From Corynebacterium comes (lineage in GTDB: Bacteria > Actinomycetota > Actinomycetes > Mycobacteriales > Mycobacteriaceae), in assembly GCF_009734405.1 (NCBI RefSeq), contig NZ_CP046453.1, positions 1,426,001 to 1,490,000 on the forward strand: a stretch of 64,000 nucleotides of DNA. The letters run 5' to 3'. Within the stretch, counting starts at the first letter, position 1, and the number at the start of each line of letters is the position of its first letter. Below are positions 41,824 through 51,234 of this stretch, in pieces. Position numbers and translations under genes: made by a program. Under the pieces are notes generated by a model that made no database searches, was not told the origin of the DNA, and was given only the letters and a program-made list of their open reading frames with translations.

Positions 41824-42767
41824 GAGAAGGTCACCTGCTTTCCGATCTGGAAGGTTGCATGGCCGCGGGCCCAGTCCGCGGCATTCATCATCTTCTTCCC
41901 CGGCGGCTGGGCCTGGCCGAGTGTCACAGCGGCGGTACCGGTGCCGACGGTGACGGTGTTCTTGTCCACGTGGATCTCACCCGGCGCCAGGTCGGTGGCC
42001 TCTGCGTTGAGGGTGACCGGGCCAACTTTGATGCGTTCCTCGCCGAGCATCGTCCACGCGCCGGGTCCTGGGGTGTGGGCGCGGATGTGGCGGTCGACCG
42101 CGAAGTCCGGCGCTGACCAGTCGATGCGCGCGTCCTCGGTGCTGATCTTCGGTGCGTAGGTTGCCTCTCCGCTCTGCGGCTGCGGGACGATCGCCCCTGC
42201 GGCGAGACCGTCCATGGTGGCCGCCAGCAGCTCGGCGCCCGAATACGCCAGGCGCGTGAGCAGGTCATCGGCGGTGTCGGTGGGGCGGATCGCCTCGGTG
42301 ACGGTGCCCAGGACCGGACCGGTGTCCAGGCCCTCCTCGATGAGGAAGGTCGCTGCGCCGGTGATGTCGTCCCCGGCACGGATGGCTGCCTGCACCGGTG
42401 CTGCGCCACGCCAGGCGGGCAGCAGGGAGAAGTGCAGGTTCACCCAGCCGTGGGTGGGCAGGTCAAGCAGGTCTTTCGGGACGAGGTTGCCGTAGGCGAC
42501 GACGGGGATGGCGTCGGGCGCCAGCTCGCGGAGCCTGGCGCGGATGGCGTCTCCGTCCTCGGTGCCCGCCTTGAGCGTGCCGGGGGTCAGGACCTCGATA
42601 CCGTGTTTCTGCGCGAGTTCGGAGACGGGGGACGGGTGGAGGGTCCGGCCGCGCCCACGGCGGGCATCCGGTCGGGTGAGGACGGCGACGACCTCATGGT
42701 CTGACTGCAGCAGCCGCTGCAACGCGACGACCGCTGGTTGGGGGGTGCCGGCGAAGATGAGACGCAT
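41820..42767 (-). CDS. fmt: Methionyl-tRNA formyltransferase
   Basis: A 315-residue enzyme that formylates initiator Met-tRNA. The N-terminal formyltransferase fold has [16 protein letters not shown], the catalytic-site segment [17 protein letters not shown], and [15 protein letters not shown]. The C-terminal tRNA-binding domain follows from about 205. It lies 17 nt after def and is translationally coupled to rsmB, the usual def-fmt-rsmB order. Confidence 0.96.
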   Translation of the reverse strand: MRLIFAGTPQPAVVALQRLLQSDHEVVAVLTRPDARRGRGRTLHPSPVSELAQKHGIEVLTPGTLKAGTEDGDAIRARLRELAPDAIPVVAYGNLVPKDLLDLPTHGWVNLHFSLLPAWRGAAPVQAAIRAGDDITGAATFLIEEGLDTGPVLGTVTEAIRPTDTADDLLTRLAYSGAELLAATMDGLAAGAIVPQPQSGEATYAPKISTEDARIDWSAPDFAVDRHIRAHTPGPGAWTMLGEERIKVGPVTLNAEATDLAPGEIHVDKNTVTVGTGTAAVTLGQAQPPGKKMMNAADWARGHATFQIGKQVTFS

Positions 42768-42784
42768 ATGGTGCGGGTGCTCCT

Positions 42785-43294
42785 TTAAGAGTTGAACCAG
42801 TCGGAGGTACGGATGGCGGCCATGGCTTCCTTACGACGCTCCGGGCTCAGTCGCCTGAGGAAGAGCACGCCGTCCAGGTGATCGGTCTCATGCTGGATGC
42901 AGCGGGACATCAGGCCCGAGGCGACCATGGCGATGGGGTTGCCGTCGACGTCCTGCCCGGACACCTTGACCGTCTCAAAACGTTCGGTGTCCACGGAGAT
43001 GTCCGGGATGGACAGGCAACCCTCCTGTCCGGTCTGGGTCTCTTCGCCGATGTGCTCCCACACGGGGTTGATGATGTGTCCCCGCAGGCCGTCCTCGACA
43101 TGACTGGTGTCGAAGACGAAGATCCGCCGGGTGAGACCGATCTGGTTGGCTGCCAGGCCGACACCTCCGGCATCGTCCATCGTCTCGAGCATGTCGTCGA
43201 CGAGCACGCGCAGGGCCTCGTCGAACTCGGTGATCTCGTCGGACCGGGTGGTCAGGACGGGGTCACCGAACAGGCGGATGTCACGGATAGTCAT
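42785..43294 (-). CDS. def: Peptide deformylase
   Basis: A 169-residue metalloprotease that removes the formyl group from new proteins. The three motifs are [18 protein letters not shown] (metal cysteine) and [10 protein letters not shown] (metal histidines and catalytic Glu). The ATG at 43292-43294 has AAGGAG 12 nt upstream and gives the usual length; an in-frame ATG at 43315 is the alternative. TAGACT at 43336-43341 is a candidate -10. Confidence 0.94.
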   Translation of the reverse strand: MTIRDIRLFGDPVLTTRSDEITEFDEALRVLVDDMLETMDDAGGVGLAANQIGLTRRIFVFDTSHVEDGLRGHIINPVWEHIGEETQTGQEGCLSIPDISVDTERFETVKVSGQDVDGNPIAMVASGLMSRCIQHETDHLDGVLFLRRLSPERRKEAMAAIRTSDWFNS

Positions 43295-43335
43295 GGGTGG
43301 TGCGGGCTCCTTCATCGCTCACGTATCGTCCTCAT

Positions 43336-43341
43336 AGTCTA
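43336..43341 (-). promoter_or_regulatory. -10 box TAGACT, candidate promoter of def-fmt-rsmB
   Basis: TAGACT on the minus strand stands 41 nt before the def ATG at 43294, in the 89-nt gap behind the DUF222-HNH gene. Confidence 0.4.
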
Positions 43342-43383
43342 CGTCTCCCCTGCTGCAGTCAGAATTCCCGTCCCCGCCGGGCA

Positions 43384-44871
43384 TCAGGCGTACTCCTCGA
43401 CGAGAGGGGGATCGGACGATTGTCCCCGGCTGCGTATCTTGGCTCCGGCGGACTGTTGCTGAAATTCGGTTTCATTGAAGCGCATCGGTCCGCCGTGGGG
43501 TGGTGTCCACCCGGTCCTCCCCGTGGTGGGGTCCTTGTCCATGTGCCCGAGGCCCCCGGCCCCGTCCCGCTGATCACGGTTCGCGGAATGATGCGGGCGG
43601 CAGATGATGGTGAGGTTCTCGATGTCGGTGTTCCCCTTTTTCAGCCACGCCACCATGTGGTGGATATCCGCGTCACACAGCCCGGTCGTGCACTCCGGAC
43701 GGGTACAGCACAGCTCCTGGGCGAACAGTGCCAGACGCTGGAACACGCTGGCGCTGCGACTGGTGCGCCCCAGGTCAAGTACCTGCCCCCGGTCATCGTG
43801 CAGCACCCCGATGTCGTAGCGGGCTGCCCCCAGCCGCAGGACATCGGCCGGCGTGAGCAGGTGGCCGGTGTTGGTGGGGAACCTGTCATCAGGCTGCAGG
43901 TCATCCAGCTCGGCAGCTGTCATCGACACCACCACCGAGCCCACACCGTGGCGGGCCTGAGCTGAATCATCATCCAGGTAGCGGCCCAGGATGACCATCA
44001 GCTGATCAACCAGGCGGGCGGCCATCGGCCGCTTATCCTGCTCCGCCGGCACCGAGGCGTTGACGCCGGGACGTTTGCCCGGTGCAAGGGCTGCCCTGAG
44101 GGTCGCCAGGCCGGCGCCATCCAGGTACATCGACACATTCGCCCCGCCATCGGCATCCTGCGCACCGATGATGATCTTTCGCTTCCGGAGGGCGGCGAAA
44201 GGGTCGGTCTTCCCGTCGGGTGTCCGCCCTTTCCGGTTGGCCTGCCGGATACGCTCCCGCAGCCAGGTCCGGAGATCCTCCAGGGGGCGCCGCCCGGCCT
44301 CCTGGAAGGCAAGGGCGAAGAGCTCCTGGTAAGTCGGATCGGCGTGGGCGTTGAGGTGCTCCAGCTCCCGGACGATCATCGCCTGTTTCTCCGCGGATTC
44401 GACCTTCCGGGCCCTGTCCCGCGCCCTGCGCTGAGCTTCCTCCTCCCTGCGCCGGCGTTCGGCCTGCTCCCGACGGATCCGCTCAGTCTCCTCTTCCCGT
44501 GTGCGGCGCTGGGCCTCTGTTTCGTCGGGCTCCGGCGCCGGCTCAGGTTGCGGTTGCACCGTCGGGCGTGCGAACAGCGCCTCTGCCCGCTTGAGCCGCG
44601 AACGGGCCTCGGACTTCGACAGTCCCAGCGCCCGGGTCAGGTACTCGGTGGTGTGCACCGCTCCGACATATTTTCCCGCACCCGCCCGGTCGGCGGCGTA
44701 TGCGAAGGCCGCGTCAATGAAACCCTTGGCGCCGATGACCTTCTCCAGGCGTTCGAACTCCTCCCGGACATCCTCGACAATCACCGCGGTGGGATCCGCC
44801 ATCAGTTCCGATAGTTCTGCCAGTGCGCCGTCGATCCGGTCGACGATCCCGGCCATCTTCCGCCCGTCCAT
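43384..44871 (-). CDS. DUF222/HNH endonuclease family protein (13E12-repeat type)
   Basis: A 495-residue protein. A helical DUF222-type part occupies residues 1-390 and a C-terminal HNH nuclease domain about 388-435. Likely metal or structural residues are C389/C394/C399, H404-H405 and C424-x2-H427-H428. Residues 116-163 form a very charged Arg/Glu-rich helix that interrupts the DUF222 part. Such genes are repeated in actinobacterial genomes, often called 13E12 repeat proteins, and their role is unknown; a mobile or defence origin is suspected. It sits between priA and def, which are otherwise housekeeping genes. Confidence 0.8.
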   Translation of the reverse strand: MDGRKMAGIVDRIDGALAELSELMADPTAVIVEDVREEFERLEKVIGAKGFIDAAFAYAADRAGAGKYVGAVHTTEYLTRALGLSKSEARSRLKRAEALFARPTVQPQPEPAPEPDETEAQRRTREEETERIRREQAERRRREEEAQRRARDRARKVESAEKQAMIVRELEHLNAHADPTYQELFALAFQEAGRRPLEDLRTWLRERIRQANRKGRTPDGKTDPFAALRKRKIIIGAQDADGGANVSMYLDGAGLATLRAALAPGKRPGVNASVPAEQDKRPMAARLVDQLMVILGRYLDDDSAQARHGVGSVVVSMTAAELDDLQPDDRFPTNTGHLLTPADVLRLGAARYDIGVLHDDRGQVLDLGRTSRSASVFQRLALFAQELCCTRPECTTGLCDADIHHMVAWLKKGNTDIENLTIICRPHHSANRDQRDGAGGLGHMDKDPTTGRTGWTPPHGGPMRFNETEFQQQSAGAKIRSRGQSSDPPLVEEYA

Positions 44872-44982
44872 GACTCACCCCCTGGTCGCTTACATGTTCG
44901 ACTCTATCAAGCCGCCAGGGCGCCCACCACCAACTTTCGAATGTTTATTCGATCGCACCTCTGGTCCAGGTCAGCCTCCGCC

Positions 44983-47007
44983 TTATCCGACGTGGATCGG
45001 ATCCACCTGGATCCGTAGCGGGAGATCGTCCTTACGACCGGCCTTCGCTGCAGCGGCCGCCTTCAGCGCCTTGCCCAGCACCGACCGCGGCCCCGGGGGA
45101 GTCCGCAGCAGGATCCGCTGGACGGGACCGAAGCGATTCTCGTCATACTCTCCGGGCAGCGTCACGCCGGGCGGGAGGTCGACCGGTCCGAGCACTTCGG
45201 TGTGTTCCGGAAGTTCCAGGATCTCGAGGAAGGTGTCCAGCGCCGCGTTGGCGCCGTCGATGGCGGCCATGTGGACGGCGGGAGGGAAGCGGACGTCGAC
45301 ACGCTGGGCGAGCTCGCGGGCTGCCGCGCCCACCATGTCCCATCTGATCAGTGACTGCACAACAGGCATTCCGGGATCCGCGACCACGACCACTTCCCCA
45401 CCGCGCCAGGCCGGGGTGACCAGGGAGGCCACCGCTGCCCACTTGGCCAGGGTGTCCTCGGTGGCGCGCAGATCCTGCCGCCCGAGCAGCGCCCAGGTGT
45501 CCAGCAGCAGCGCAGCGCCGTAGGAGCCGTCGACGACGTCAGGTTCCGCGCCCGGGGTCGCCACGACCAGCGCAGGTGCATGGTCGACCGCGGACACCAC
45601 CTTGTTACCGCCGGAGGTGATCACCCGGGTGGAGGGGAAGGCTCTGCCCAGCTCCTCGGCGGTACGGTCTGCACCGAGCACCACGGCACGCAGCCGGACG
45701 GAGCCGCACTCGCCGCAGCGGTGACGGGCGTCGGGGCGGCCGCACCACCGGCAGGTGGGCACCCCACCCCGGCTACCGCCGGCGGCGGGAAGTCCCAGCG
45801 GCCCGTTGCACTGGCGGCACCTGGCGGGCGCCCTGCAGGAGCCGCACGCCAGGGTGGGCACGTAGCCCTTGCGGGGGACCTGGATGAGTGCGGGCTCGCC
45901 ACGTTCCAGGGAAGCGCGCAGGGCGTCGAACGCCTGTTTCGGCAGCCGGGCGGAAGCCGCCAGCGGATCGCGGACCAGTTCGAACTCCGTGTCGGCGGCC
46001 GCACGGATCAGCGGGGAACGCTGGCGAATCGTCTCCCGGGGCGCCACCAGGTCGTGGGCCCAGCCCGAGTCCGCGAGCAGCTGCACCTCGGCGGTCCGGG
46101 AATGCCCGCCGAGAATCAGCGAACATCCCTCGAGCGCGCTGCGGGTGGTCAGGACCTCGCGCGCATGGGCGTAGGGGGCGCGGGGATCGACGAGGTTGTC
46201 GTCTCCGTCGTGCAGGATCACCGCCAGACGCAGATCCTGTACCGGTGCGAACGCCGCCGATCGCGTCCCCACCACCAGCCTGGCCTGCCCGTCGAGCACC
46301 GCCAGGAAGCGCCGGTAGCGCGCCTGCGGACCCAGGGCCGCAGTCAGCGTGGTCACCTGCTTCGCGGAAACCAACTGGCGCAGCGCGTGTTCGAGCTTGT
46401 CCACGTCCCGCTGGTCCGGCACCACCAGCAGCGCTCCCCCGCCGTCCTTGACCACCTTCACGGCCAATGCCGCGAGGGCATCCGCCCAGGAGTCCCCCGG
46501 GGCGATCTGCCATGCGGCGCGCGCCGTCTGGCCGCCGAGAACCGCGTCGACGAAAGATTCGCCGAACTGGTAGGCCGACCACGAGGACAGGTCAGGTTCA
46601 CCGACGTCCCCCAACTCCGACCAGGGCACCGATGTGTCGGTCTCCGCGGCCCGGGCGTGCCGGGACGGTACGGCCGAGCGTATGAGATCGGAACGGATGC
46701 CTGCGTAGCGGTCGCAGAGGGCGTCGATAAGCGCTGCGGTGCGCGGTGGATACACGATCTCCGGGGCGATGACCCTTTCGAGGTAGCGCAATGACCCTTC
46801 GTGCTCGGATTCGGTGACACGTTCCAGGAGGATCGCGTCCACCAGACGTCCGGCGAAGCGGATGCGCACCCGTACCCCGGGCTGCGCGGCCTCATCGTCT
46901 TCGGCGGAGACCCGGTAATCGAAGACCCTGTCCAGGTGTGCCAGGCCCAGGAGAGGAAGAACCCGCGCCACCGACCTGTGTGCTGCGGGGACGCGGGATG
47001 TGGCCAT
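44983..47007 (-). CDS. priA: PriA-like primosomal protein N' without helicase motifs
   Basis: A 674-residue PriA homologue. The 3'-DNA-end binding domain is at the N-terminus (ARVLPLLGLAHLDRVFDYRV). A zinc-binding region with eight cysteines is present (CGSC, CRQC, CRWC, CGEC around 400-445). The Walker A P-loop is absent, and the place of the DEEH box reads ILHDGDDNLVDP. This is the known actinobacterial form and cannot be an ATP-driven helicase. The ATG at 47005-47007 has AAAGTGG upstream, 11 nt after metK stops. Confidence 0.9.
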   Translation of the reverse strand: MATSRVPAAHRSVARVLPLLGLAHLDRVFDYRVSAEDDEAAQPGVRVRIRFAGRLVDAILLERVTESEHEGSLRYLERVIAPEIVYPPRTAALIDALCDRYAGIRSDLIRSAVPSRHARAAETDTSVPWSELGDVGEPDLSSWSAYQFGESFVDAVLGGQTARAAWQIAPGDSWADALAALAVKVVKDGGGALLVVPDQRDVDKLEHALRQLVSAKQVTTLTAALGPQARYRRFLAVLDGQARLVVGTRSAAFAPVQDLRLAVILHDGDDNLVDPRAPYAHAREVLTTRSALEGCSLILGGHSRTAEVQLLADSGWAHDLVAPRETIRQRSPLIRAAADTEFELVRDPLAASARLPKQAFDALRASLERGEPALIQVPRKGYVPTLACGSCRAPARCRQCNGPLGLPAAGGSRGGVPTCRWCGRPDARHRCGECGSVRLRAVVLGADRTAEELGRAFPSTRVITSGGNKVVSAVDHAPALVVATPGAEPDVVDGSYGAALLLDTWALLGRQDLRATEDTLAKWAAVASLVTPAWRGGEVVVVADPGMPVVQSLIRWDMVGAAARELAQRVDVRFPPAVHMAAIDGANAALDTFLEILELPEHTEVLGPVDLPPGVTLPGEYDENRFGPVQRILLRTPPGPRSVLGKALKAAAAAKAGRKDDLPLRIQVDPIHVG

Positions 47008-47018
47008 GGACAACCACT

Positions 47019-48272
47019 TTAGCGGCCGAGGGCGGCCTTCAGATCGGACACGCGGTTGGTGTGCTCCCACGGCAGATCAAGGTCGAGGCGACCGAAGTGG
47101 CCGTACGCGGAGGTCTGGCTGTAGATCGGGGCCAGCAGCTTCAGTTCACGGATGATGGCGGCCGGACGGAGGTCGAAGACCTTCTCCACCGCACCCTGGA
47201 TGTCTTCATCGGTGAGTCCCTGGGCCGCGGTGCCGAAGGTCTCCACGTAGAGGCCCACGGGCGCTGCGCGACCAATGGCGTAGGCGACCTGGACCTCGAC
47301 GCGCTCCGCCAGCCCGGCGGCGACGATGTTCTTGGCCACCCAACGCATGGCGTACGCGGCGGAACGGTCGACCTTGCTGGGGTCCTTGCCGGAGAAGGCG
47401 CCGCCACCGTGGCGGGCCATGCCGCCGTAGGTGTCGACGATGATCTTGCGTCCCGTCAACCCGGCATCGCCCATCGGGCCGCCGAGAATGAAGGAACCGG
47501 AGGGGTTGACCAGCAGCGCCGTCCTGTCGTCGACCATGTTCTCCAGGCCGGCGTCGGCGATAACCTGATCCAGCACATGCTCGCGGAGCTGCTCGGCGAG
47601 CCACGCCTGGGTGGCCTCCGGGTCGTGCTGGGTGGAGATGACCACCGTGTCCAGGCGGACCGGACGGTCGTTCCGGTCGTATTCGAAGGTGACCTGGGTC
47701 TTGCCGTCCGGACGCAGCATGGGCACGATGCCCTCCTTGCGCACCTGGGTCAGGCGGCGGGAGAGGCGGTGCGCCAGCGCGATGGGCAGCGGCATGAACT
47801 CCGGGGTCTCGTTCGAGGCGTAGCCGAACATGAGGCCCTGGTCGCCGGCGCCGGCCATGTCATCGTCCTCGATCACCGCGCCCGAACGGGCCTCCTGGGA
47901 CCGCGTCACGCCGTCGCCGATCTCCTTCGACTGCTCACCGATGGCGACGTTGACGCCGCAGGTGCGGCCGTCGAAGCCGACCTCGGAGGAGGTGAAGCCG
48001 ATGTCCACCAGCGTCTTGCGGACCAGGCCGGCGATGTCGACGTAGGACTCCGTGGTGACCTCACCCACGACGTGCACCTGACCTGTGGTCACAAGCGTCT
48101 CCACCGCGACGCGCGAATGGGGGTCCTGCGCGAGCATCGCATCGAGCACGGCGTCGGAGATGGCGTCGCAGATCTTGTCCGGGTGACCCTCGGTCACTGA
48201 TTCGCTGGTGAACAGGCGGATCGGTGCGGGCTTGTCGAAGGCCACGGTGGTGGTGGCGGGATTCTCTGACAC
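47019..48272 (-). CDS. metK: S-adenosylmethionine synthetase
   Basis: A 417-residue enzyme that makes SAM from methionine and ATP. Motifs seen are [33 protein letters not shown], and the phosphate loop [19 protein letters not shown]. The GTG at 48270-48272 follows AAAGGA by 8 nt. A McbR-type operator lies in the spacer of its promoter about 60 nt upstream, which would tie SAM synthesis to sulfur amino acid supply. It is followed by priA. Confidence 0.96.
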   Translation of the reverse strand: MSENPATTTVAFDKPAPIRLFTSESVTEGHPDKICDAISDAVLDAMLAQDPHSRVAVETLVTTGQVHVVGEVTTESYVDIAGLVRKTLVDIGFTSSEVGFDGRTCGVNVAIGEQSKEIGDGVTRSQEARSGAVIEDDDMAGAGDQGLMFGYASNETPEFMPLPIALAHRLSRRLTQVRKEGIVPMLRPDGKTQVTFEYDRNDRPVRLDTVVISTQHDPEATQAWLAEQLREHVLDQVIADAGLENMVDDRTALLVNPSGSFILGGPMGDAGLTGRKIIVDTYGGMARHGGGAFSGKDPSKVDRSAAYAMRWVAKNIVAAGLAERVEVQVAYAIGRAAPVGLYVETFGTAAQGLTDEDIQGAVEKVFDLRPAAIIRELKLLAPIYSQTSAYGHFGRLDLDLPWEHTNRVSDLKAALGR

Positions 48273-48326
48273 GTGGGTGGTCCTTTGCGAATGGCAGCTA
48301 GAAAACTATGACTAAGCGTCTCGCCC

Positions 48327-48356
48327 AATATAGACCAAGCTGTCTAAATCCGTCAA
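48327..48356 (-). promoter_or_regulatory. metK promoter with McbR operator in the spacer
   Basis: On the minus strand TTGACG (48351-48356), an 18-nt spacer and TATATT (48327-48332) form a good sigma-A promoter. Between them lies TAGAC-CAAGCT-GTCTA (48331-48346 on the plus strand), an exact match to the TAGAC-N6-GTCTA operator known for McbR, the repressor of methionine and cysteine genes in C. glutamicum. metK is a reported McbR target there. The -35 overlaps the end of coaBC. Confidence 0.8.
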
Positions 48357-49597
48357 TCGGGGAGCCCGTCCACCGCCTCGAGGATCAGCGCGGCGACCGT
48401 ATGCTTCGAGCCGTCGGGAACCTCCCTCACCTCGCCGTCAGCGGTGAGCAGCCAGCCCCGGTTGCGGGATTCGCCGAACACCCGCCCCTCCCCCACCTCG
48501 TTGCACATCAGCAGGTCACAGCCCTTGCGTGCCAGCTTCGCCCGCGCGAAATCCAGGGCCGTAGCCGTGTCATCGCCGGTCTCCGCGGCAAAGCCCACGA
48601 TTGTCGTCTCCGCGGGCACCCCGCCGTCGCGACGCCGCTGCACGGTGGTGGCCAGGATGTCCGGATTCTCCACGAGCCTGACCGTCGTCAACGATTCTTC
48701 GTCCGCGCCCTTCTTCATCTTCGACTCCGCCTCCGAAACCGGCCGGAAATCCGCCACCGCCGCCGCCATGATGATCACGTCGGCCTCCCCGGCATGCTTC
48801 TCGACGACCGCCGCCATCTCCCGTGCGCTGGTCACCTTCTCGATGGTGGCCCCCGACGGCGTCGGAAGGTCATCGGTGTCGCCTGCCACGATCGTCACCT
48901 GCGCACCCCGATGGGCGGCGATCTCCGCCAACGCGAATCCCTGACGACCCGAGGACCGGTTGCCCAGGAACCGCACGGGGTCCAGGTTCTCCTGGGTGCC
49001 CCCGGCAGTGATGAGCACTTTCCTCCCCTGCCAGTCGGGGGTGAGGTTCGCCCCGGAGAGTACCGCCCGCACCAGATCCGCGATCTGGTCCGGCTCCGGG
49101 AGCCTGCCGGGCCCCGTGTCCTTCCCGGTCAACCGCCCGTGTGCCGGTTCCAGGACGATCACGCCGCGCTCCCGTAGCGTCGCGACGTTCGCCCGGGTCG
49201 CCGCATTCCCCCACATTTCCGTGTGCATCGCCGGAACGACGATGACCGGACACGTCGCCACCAGCACGGTTGCGGTGAGCAGGTCGTCTGCCCGCCCCGC
49301 CACCAGGCGGGCCATGACGTCCGCGGTGGCCGGCGCGATGACCACCGCGTCGGCCTCCTGACCGATCCGCACGTGCTGCACCTCGTCGACGGCATCGAAC
49401 ACCGTCGTCGACACCGGATGACCGCTCAGCGCCTCGAAGGTGGCGGCGCCGACAAAATTGAGGGCACCCGGGGTGGGCACGACGCGGACGTCATCGCCCG
49501 CCTCCTTGAGGTTCCTCACCAGGTGGCATGCCTTGTAGGCGGCGATGCCCCCCGAAACTCCCACGACAATGCGTCGCGGCTGGTGTTGATCGGTCAT
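48353..49597 (-). CDS. coaBC: Bifunctional phosphopantothenoylcysteine decarboxylase/synthetase
   Basis: A 414-residue fusion (also dfp) that makes 4'-phosphopantetheine for coenzyme A. The N-terminal CoaC flavoprotein starts IVVGVSGGIAAYKA; its substrate motif is PAMHTEMW (122-129) instead of PxMNxxMW, and the flap reads GKDTGPGR without the usual cysteine, as also seen in mycobacteria. The CoaB half begins with VLITAGGTQENLDPVRFLGNRSSG. The ATG at 49595-49597 follows GGGGAG. Confidence 0.94.
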   Translation of the reverse strand: MTDQHQPRRIVVGVSGGIAAYKACHLVRNLKEAGDDVRVVPTPGALNFVGAATFEALSGHPVSTTVFDAVDEVQHVRIGQEADAVVIAPATADVMARLVAGRADDLLTATVLVATCPVIVVPAMHTEMWGNAATRANVATLRERGVIVLEPAHGRLTGKDTGPGRLPEPDQIADLVRAVLSGANLTPDWQGRKVLITAGGTQENLDPVRFLGNRSSGRQGFALAEIAAHRGAQVTIVAGDTDDLPTPSGATIEKVTSAREMAAVVEKHAGEADVIIMAAAVADFRPVSEAESKMKKGADEESLTTVRLVENPDILATTVQRRRDGGVPAETTIVGFAAETGDDTATALDFARAKLARKGCDLLMCNEVGEGRVFGESRNRGWLLTADGEVREVPDGSKHTVAALILEAVDGLPD

Positions 49598-49717
49598 GCA
49601 GATGCTCCCCACGGGTCCGGTACATGCTTGTTCTCCCCTGACTCTACCGACGCCGCTGAAGGCGACGGAGTTCAGTGCGGCCGCCACTCCGACAGGAGGC
49701 AGCTGGCCCGGAAAGCA

Positions 49718-49755
49718 GAAACGCCCCCTGACACGTGAGTGTCAGAGGGCGTTTC
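49718..49755 (-). terminator. Rho-independent terminator after rpoZ
   Basis: Two 17-nt arms (49718-49734, 49739-49755) pair with one mismatch around a 4-nt loop, 13 nt after the rpoZ stop. On the minus strand the stem ends in GTTTC and is followed by TGCTTTCC, a modest T-tract. It separates the mihF-gmk-rpoZ unit from coaBC. Confidence 0.8.
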
Positions 49756-49767
49756 AGGAGGGGGAGG

Positions 49768-50058
49768 CTATGCGCCTTCCACATGGTCGAGCAGACCGGC
49801 GTCGATTTCGCGCAAGGCGATGGACAGCGGCTTCTCGCCGGGCTCCGGAGTCACCAGCGGGCCGACGAACTCGAAGACGCCCTCGTCGTGCTGCTGGTAA
49901 TAACTGTTGATCTGACGAGCGCGCTTGGCCGCGAAGATCACCAGTGCGTACTTGGAGGAGACCTTGTCCAGCAGCCCGTCGATCGGCGGGGCGGTGATGC
50001 CCTCCGGCGGATCGTAGACGGCGGTGGAGTTGGACGTCTCGTTGTTAACGTTGGTCAC
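49768..50058 (-). CDS. rpoZ: RNA polymerase omega subunit
   Basis: A 96-residue omega subunit, which helps assemble the beta' chain into RNA polymerase. The core is [24 protein letters not shown] followed by the typical actinobacterial C-terminal part ([20 protein letters not shown]). The GTG at 50056-50058 stands 10 nt after AGGA; a GTG two codons upstream is possible. It follows gmk by 23 nt. Confidence 0.95.
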   Translation of the reverse strand: MTNVNNETSNSTAVYDPPEGITAPPIDGLLDKVSSKYALVIFAAKRARQINSYYQQHDEGVFEFVGPLVTPEPGEKPLSIALREIDAGLLDHVEGA

Positions 50059-50081
50059 GTACACCTTTTCCTGGGTTGAAA

Positions 50082-50699
50082 TTATTCGTTGCCTGCGCTT
50101 TCCCGCGAACGGGAAGGTGTCAGTGGAAGTCTGCCCTGCAGGATACCACTAATGACCGAAACAGCGTCATCCACCTGTTCGTTGACCACCACGTGATCGA
50201 ACTCGCCACTGGAGGCCAACTCCTCGCGGGCGGTCTCCAGACGACGGGCGATGACGTCCTCCGGCTCGGTACCGCGACCGGTGAGGCGCTCAACGAGCAC
50301 GTCCCAGGACGGCGGGGCCAGGAAGACGGACTCAGCCTCAGGCATCATCGATTTGACGTTGCGGGCACCCTCGAGGTCAACCTCGACCAGTACCGGACGA
50401 CCCTCTGCGAGGGCCTCCCGCACGGGAGCGGCCGGGGTTCCGGAACGCTGGATCCCACCGTGTATGTCCGCCCATTCGAGCATCAGACCGCGGTCGATGT
50501 TCTCCTGGAACTGGTCCGGGGTGACGAAGAAGTAGTCGATGCCGTCAACCTCACCGGGCCGCGGGGCCCGGGTGGTCATCGACACGCTGAAGTACAGACG
50601 GTCGACGGTGCTGCGCAGGCGATGAACCACGGTGGACTTACCCACCGCGGAGGGGCCGGCCAGGACCACAAGCCGACCCGCGGGGTTCTCGCCGGTCAT
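50082..50699 (-). CDS. gmk: Guanylate kinase
   Basis: A 205-residue enzyme that phosphorylates GMP to GDP. The P-loop is GPSAVGKST; the GMP-binding segment includes [22 protein letters not shown]; and [14 protein letters not shown] follows. It starts 3 nt after the mihF stop and precedes rpoZ, the standard mihF-gmk-rpoZ order. Confidence 0.96.
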   Translation of the reverse strand: MTGENPAGRLVVLAGPSAVGKSTVVHRLRSTVDRLYFSVSMTTRAPRPGEVDGIDYFFVTPDQFQENIDRGLMLEWADIHGGIQRSGTPAAPVREALAEGRPVLVEVDLEGARNVKSMMPEAESVFLAPPSWDVLVERLTGRGTEPEDVIARRLETAREELASSGEFDHVVVNEQVDDAVSVISGILQGRLPLTPSRSRESAGNE

Positions 50700-50702
50700 C
50701 GC

Positions 50703-51026
50703 CTAGTCCTCGGAGAAACCGAAGCGCTCCAGCAGGGCGCGACGCTGGCGGTCACCGAGACCACGGAGGCGACGGGTCTGGGCGATCTCCAGCTGCTCCA
50801 TGATCTCCTTGGCCTTCACCTTGCCCACCTTCGGGAGGGCCTCAAGCAGGGCGGACACCTTGGTCTTGCCGATGATCTCGTTGGTCTGGGCCTGCTCCAG
50901 GACCTCCTTGAGGTTGGTGTCACCCCGCTTCAGCTTCTCCTTGAGCTCTGCACGTGCCTTACGGGCCTCAGCGGCCTTTGCGAGAGCCTGCTTGCGCTGC
51001 TCATCAGTCAACTGGGGAAGGGCCAC
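50703..51026 (-). CDS. mihF: Actinobacterial integration host factor
   Basis: A 107-residue basic DNA-binding protein of the mycobacterial IHF family, which bends DNA and shapes the nucleoid; it is unrelated to E. coli IHF. An Ala/Lys/Arg-rich N-terminal helix (about 10-40) precedes the helix-two-turn-helix part (KTKVSALLEALPKVGKVKA). The GTG at 51024-51026 has GGAGGA 5 nt upstream. TAAACT at 51138-51143 is a candidate -10. Confidence 0.95.
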   Translation of the reverse strand: MALPQLTDEQRKQALAKAAEARKARAELKEKLKRGDTNLKEVLEQAQTNEIIGKTKVSALLEALPKVGKVKAKEIMEQLEIAQTRRLRGLGDRQRRALLERFGFSED

Positions 51027-51137
51027 GGGATTCCTCCGATTCGAATGGGGATGTGTCGGTTAGTTCGGGTACATGGGTACCAGATCTCAGCGGCCTGACG
51101 CGCAAATTCCACGCGTGCAACTCACTGACTCCGGACC

Positions 51138-51143
51138 AGTTTA
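51138..51143 (-). promoter_or_regulatory. -10 box TAAACT, candidate mihF promoter
   Basis: TAAACT on the minus strand within the 208-nt gap between pyrF and mihF gives a leader of about 105 nt. The same hexamer stands before gapA. Confidence 0.35.
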
Positions 51144-51234
51144 GCACCGGCCCGGCCACTCCCCTGCGGACGTTGCCGTTTCGGCACGTCACAGGGTCGC
51201 GTTTCCTAAAGTACCAGGTCGCCTGCCGCTAGTA

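Noticed and set aside
48273..48352. SAM riboswitch before metK
   Set aside because: The leader is only about 50 nt and lacks SAM-I or SAM-II core segments; the McbR operator explains control better.
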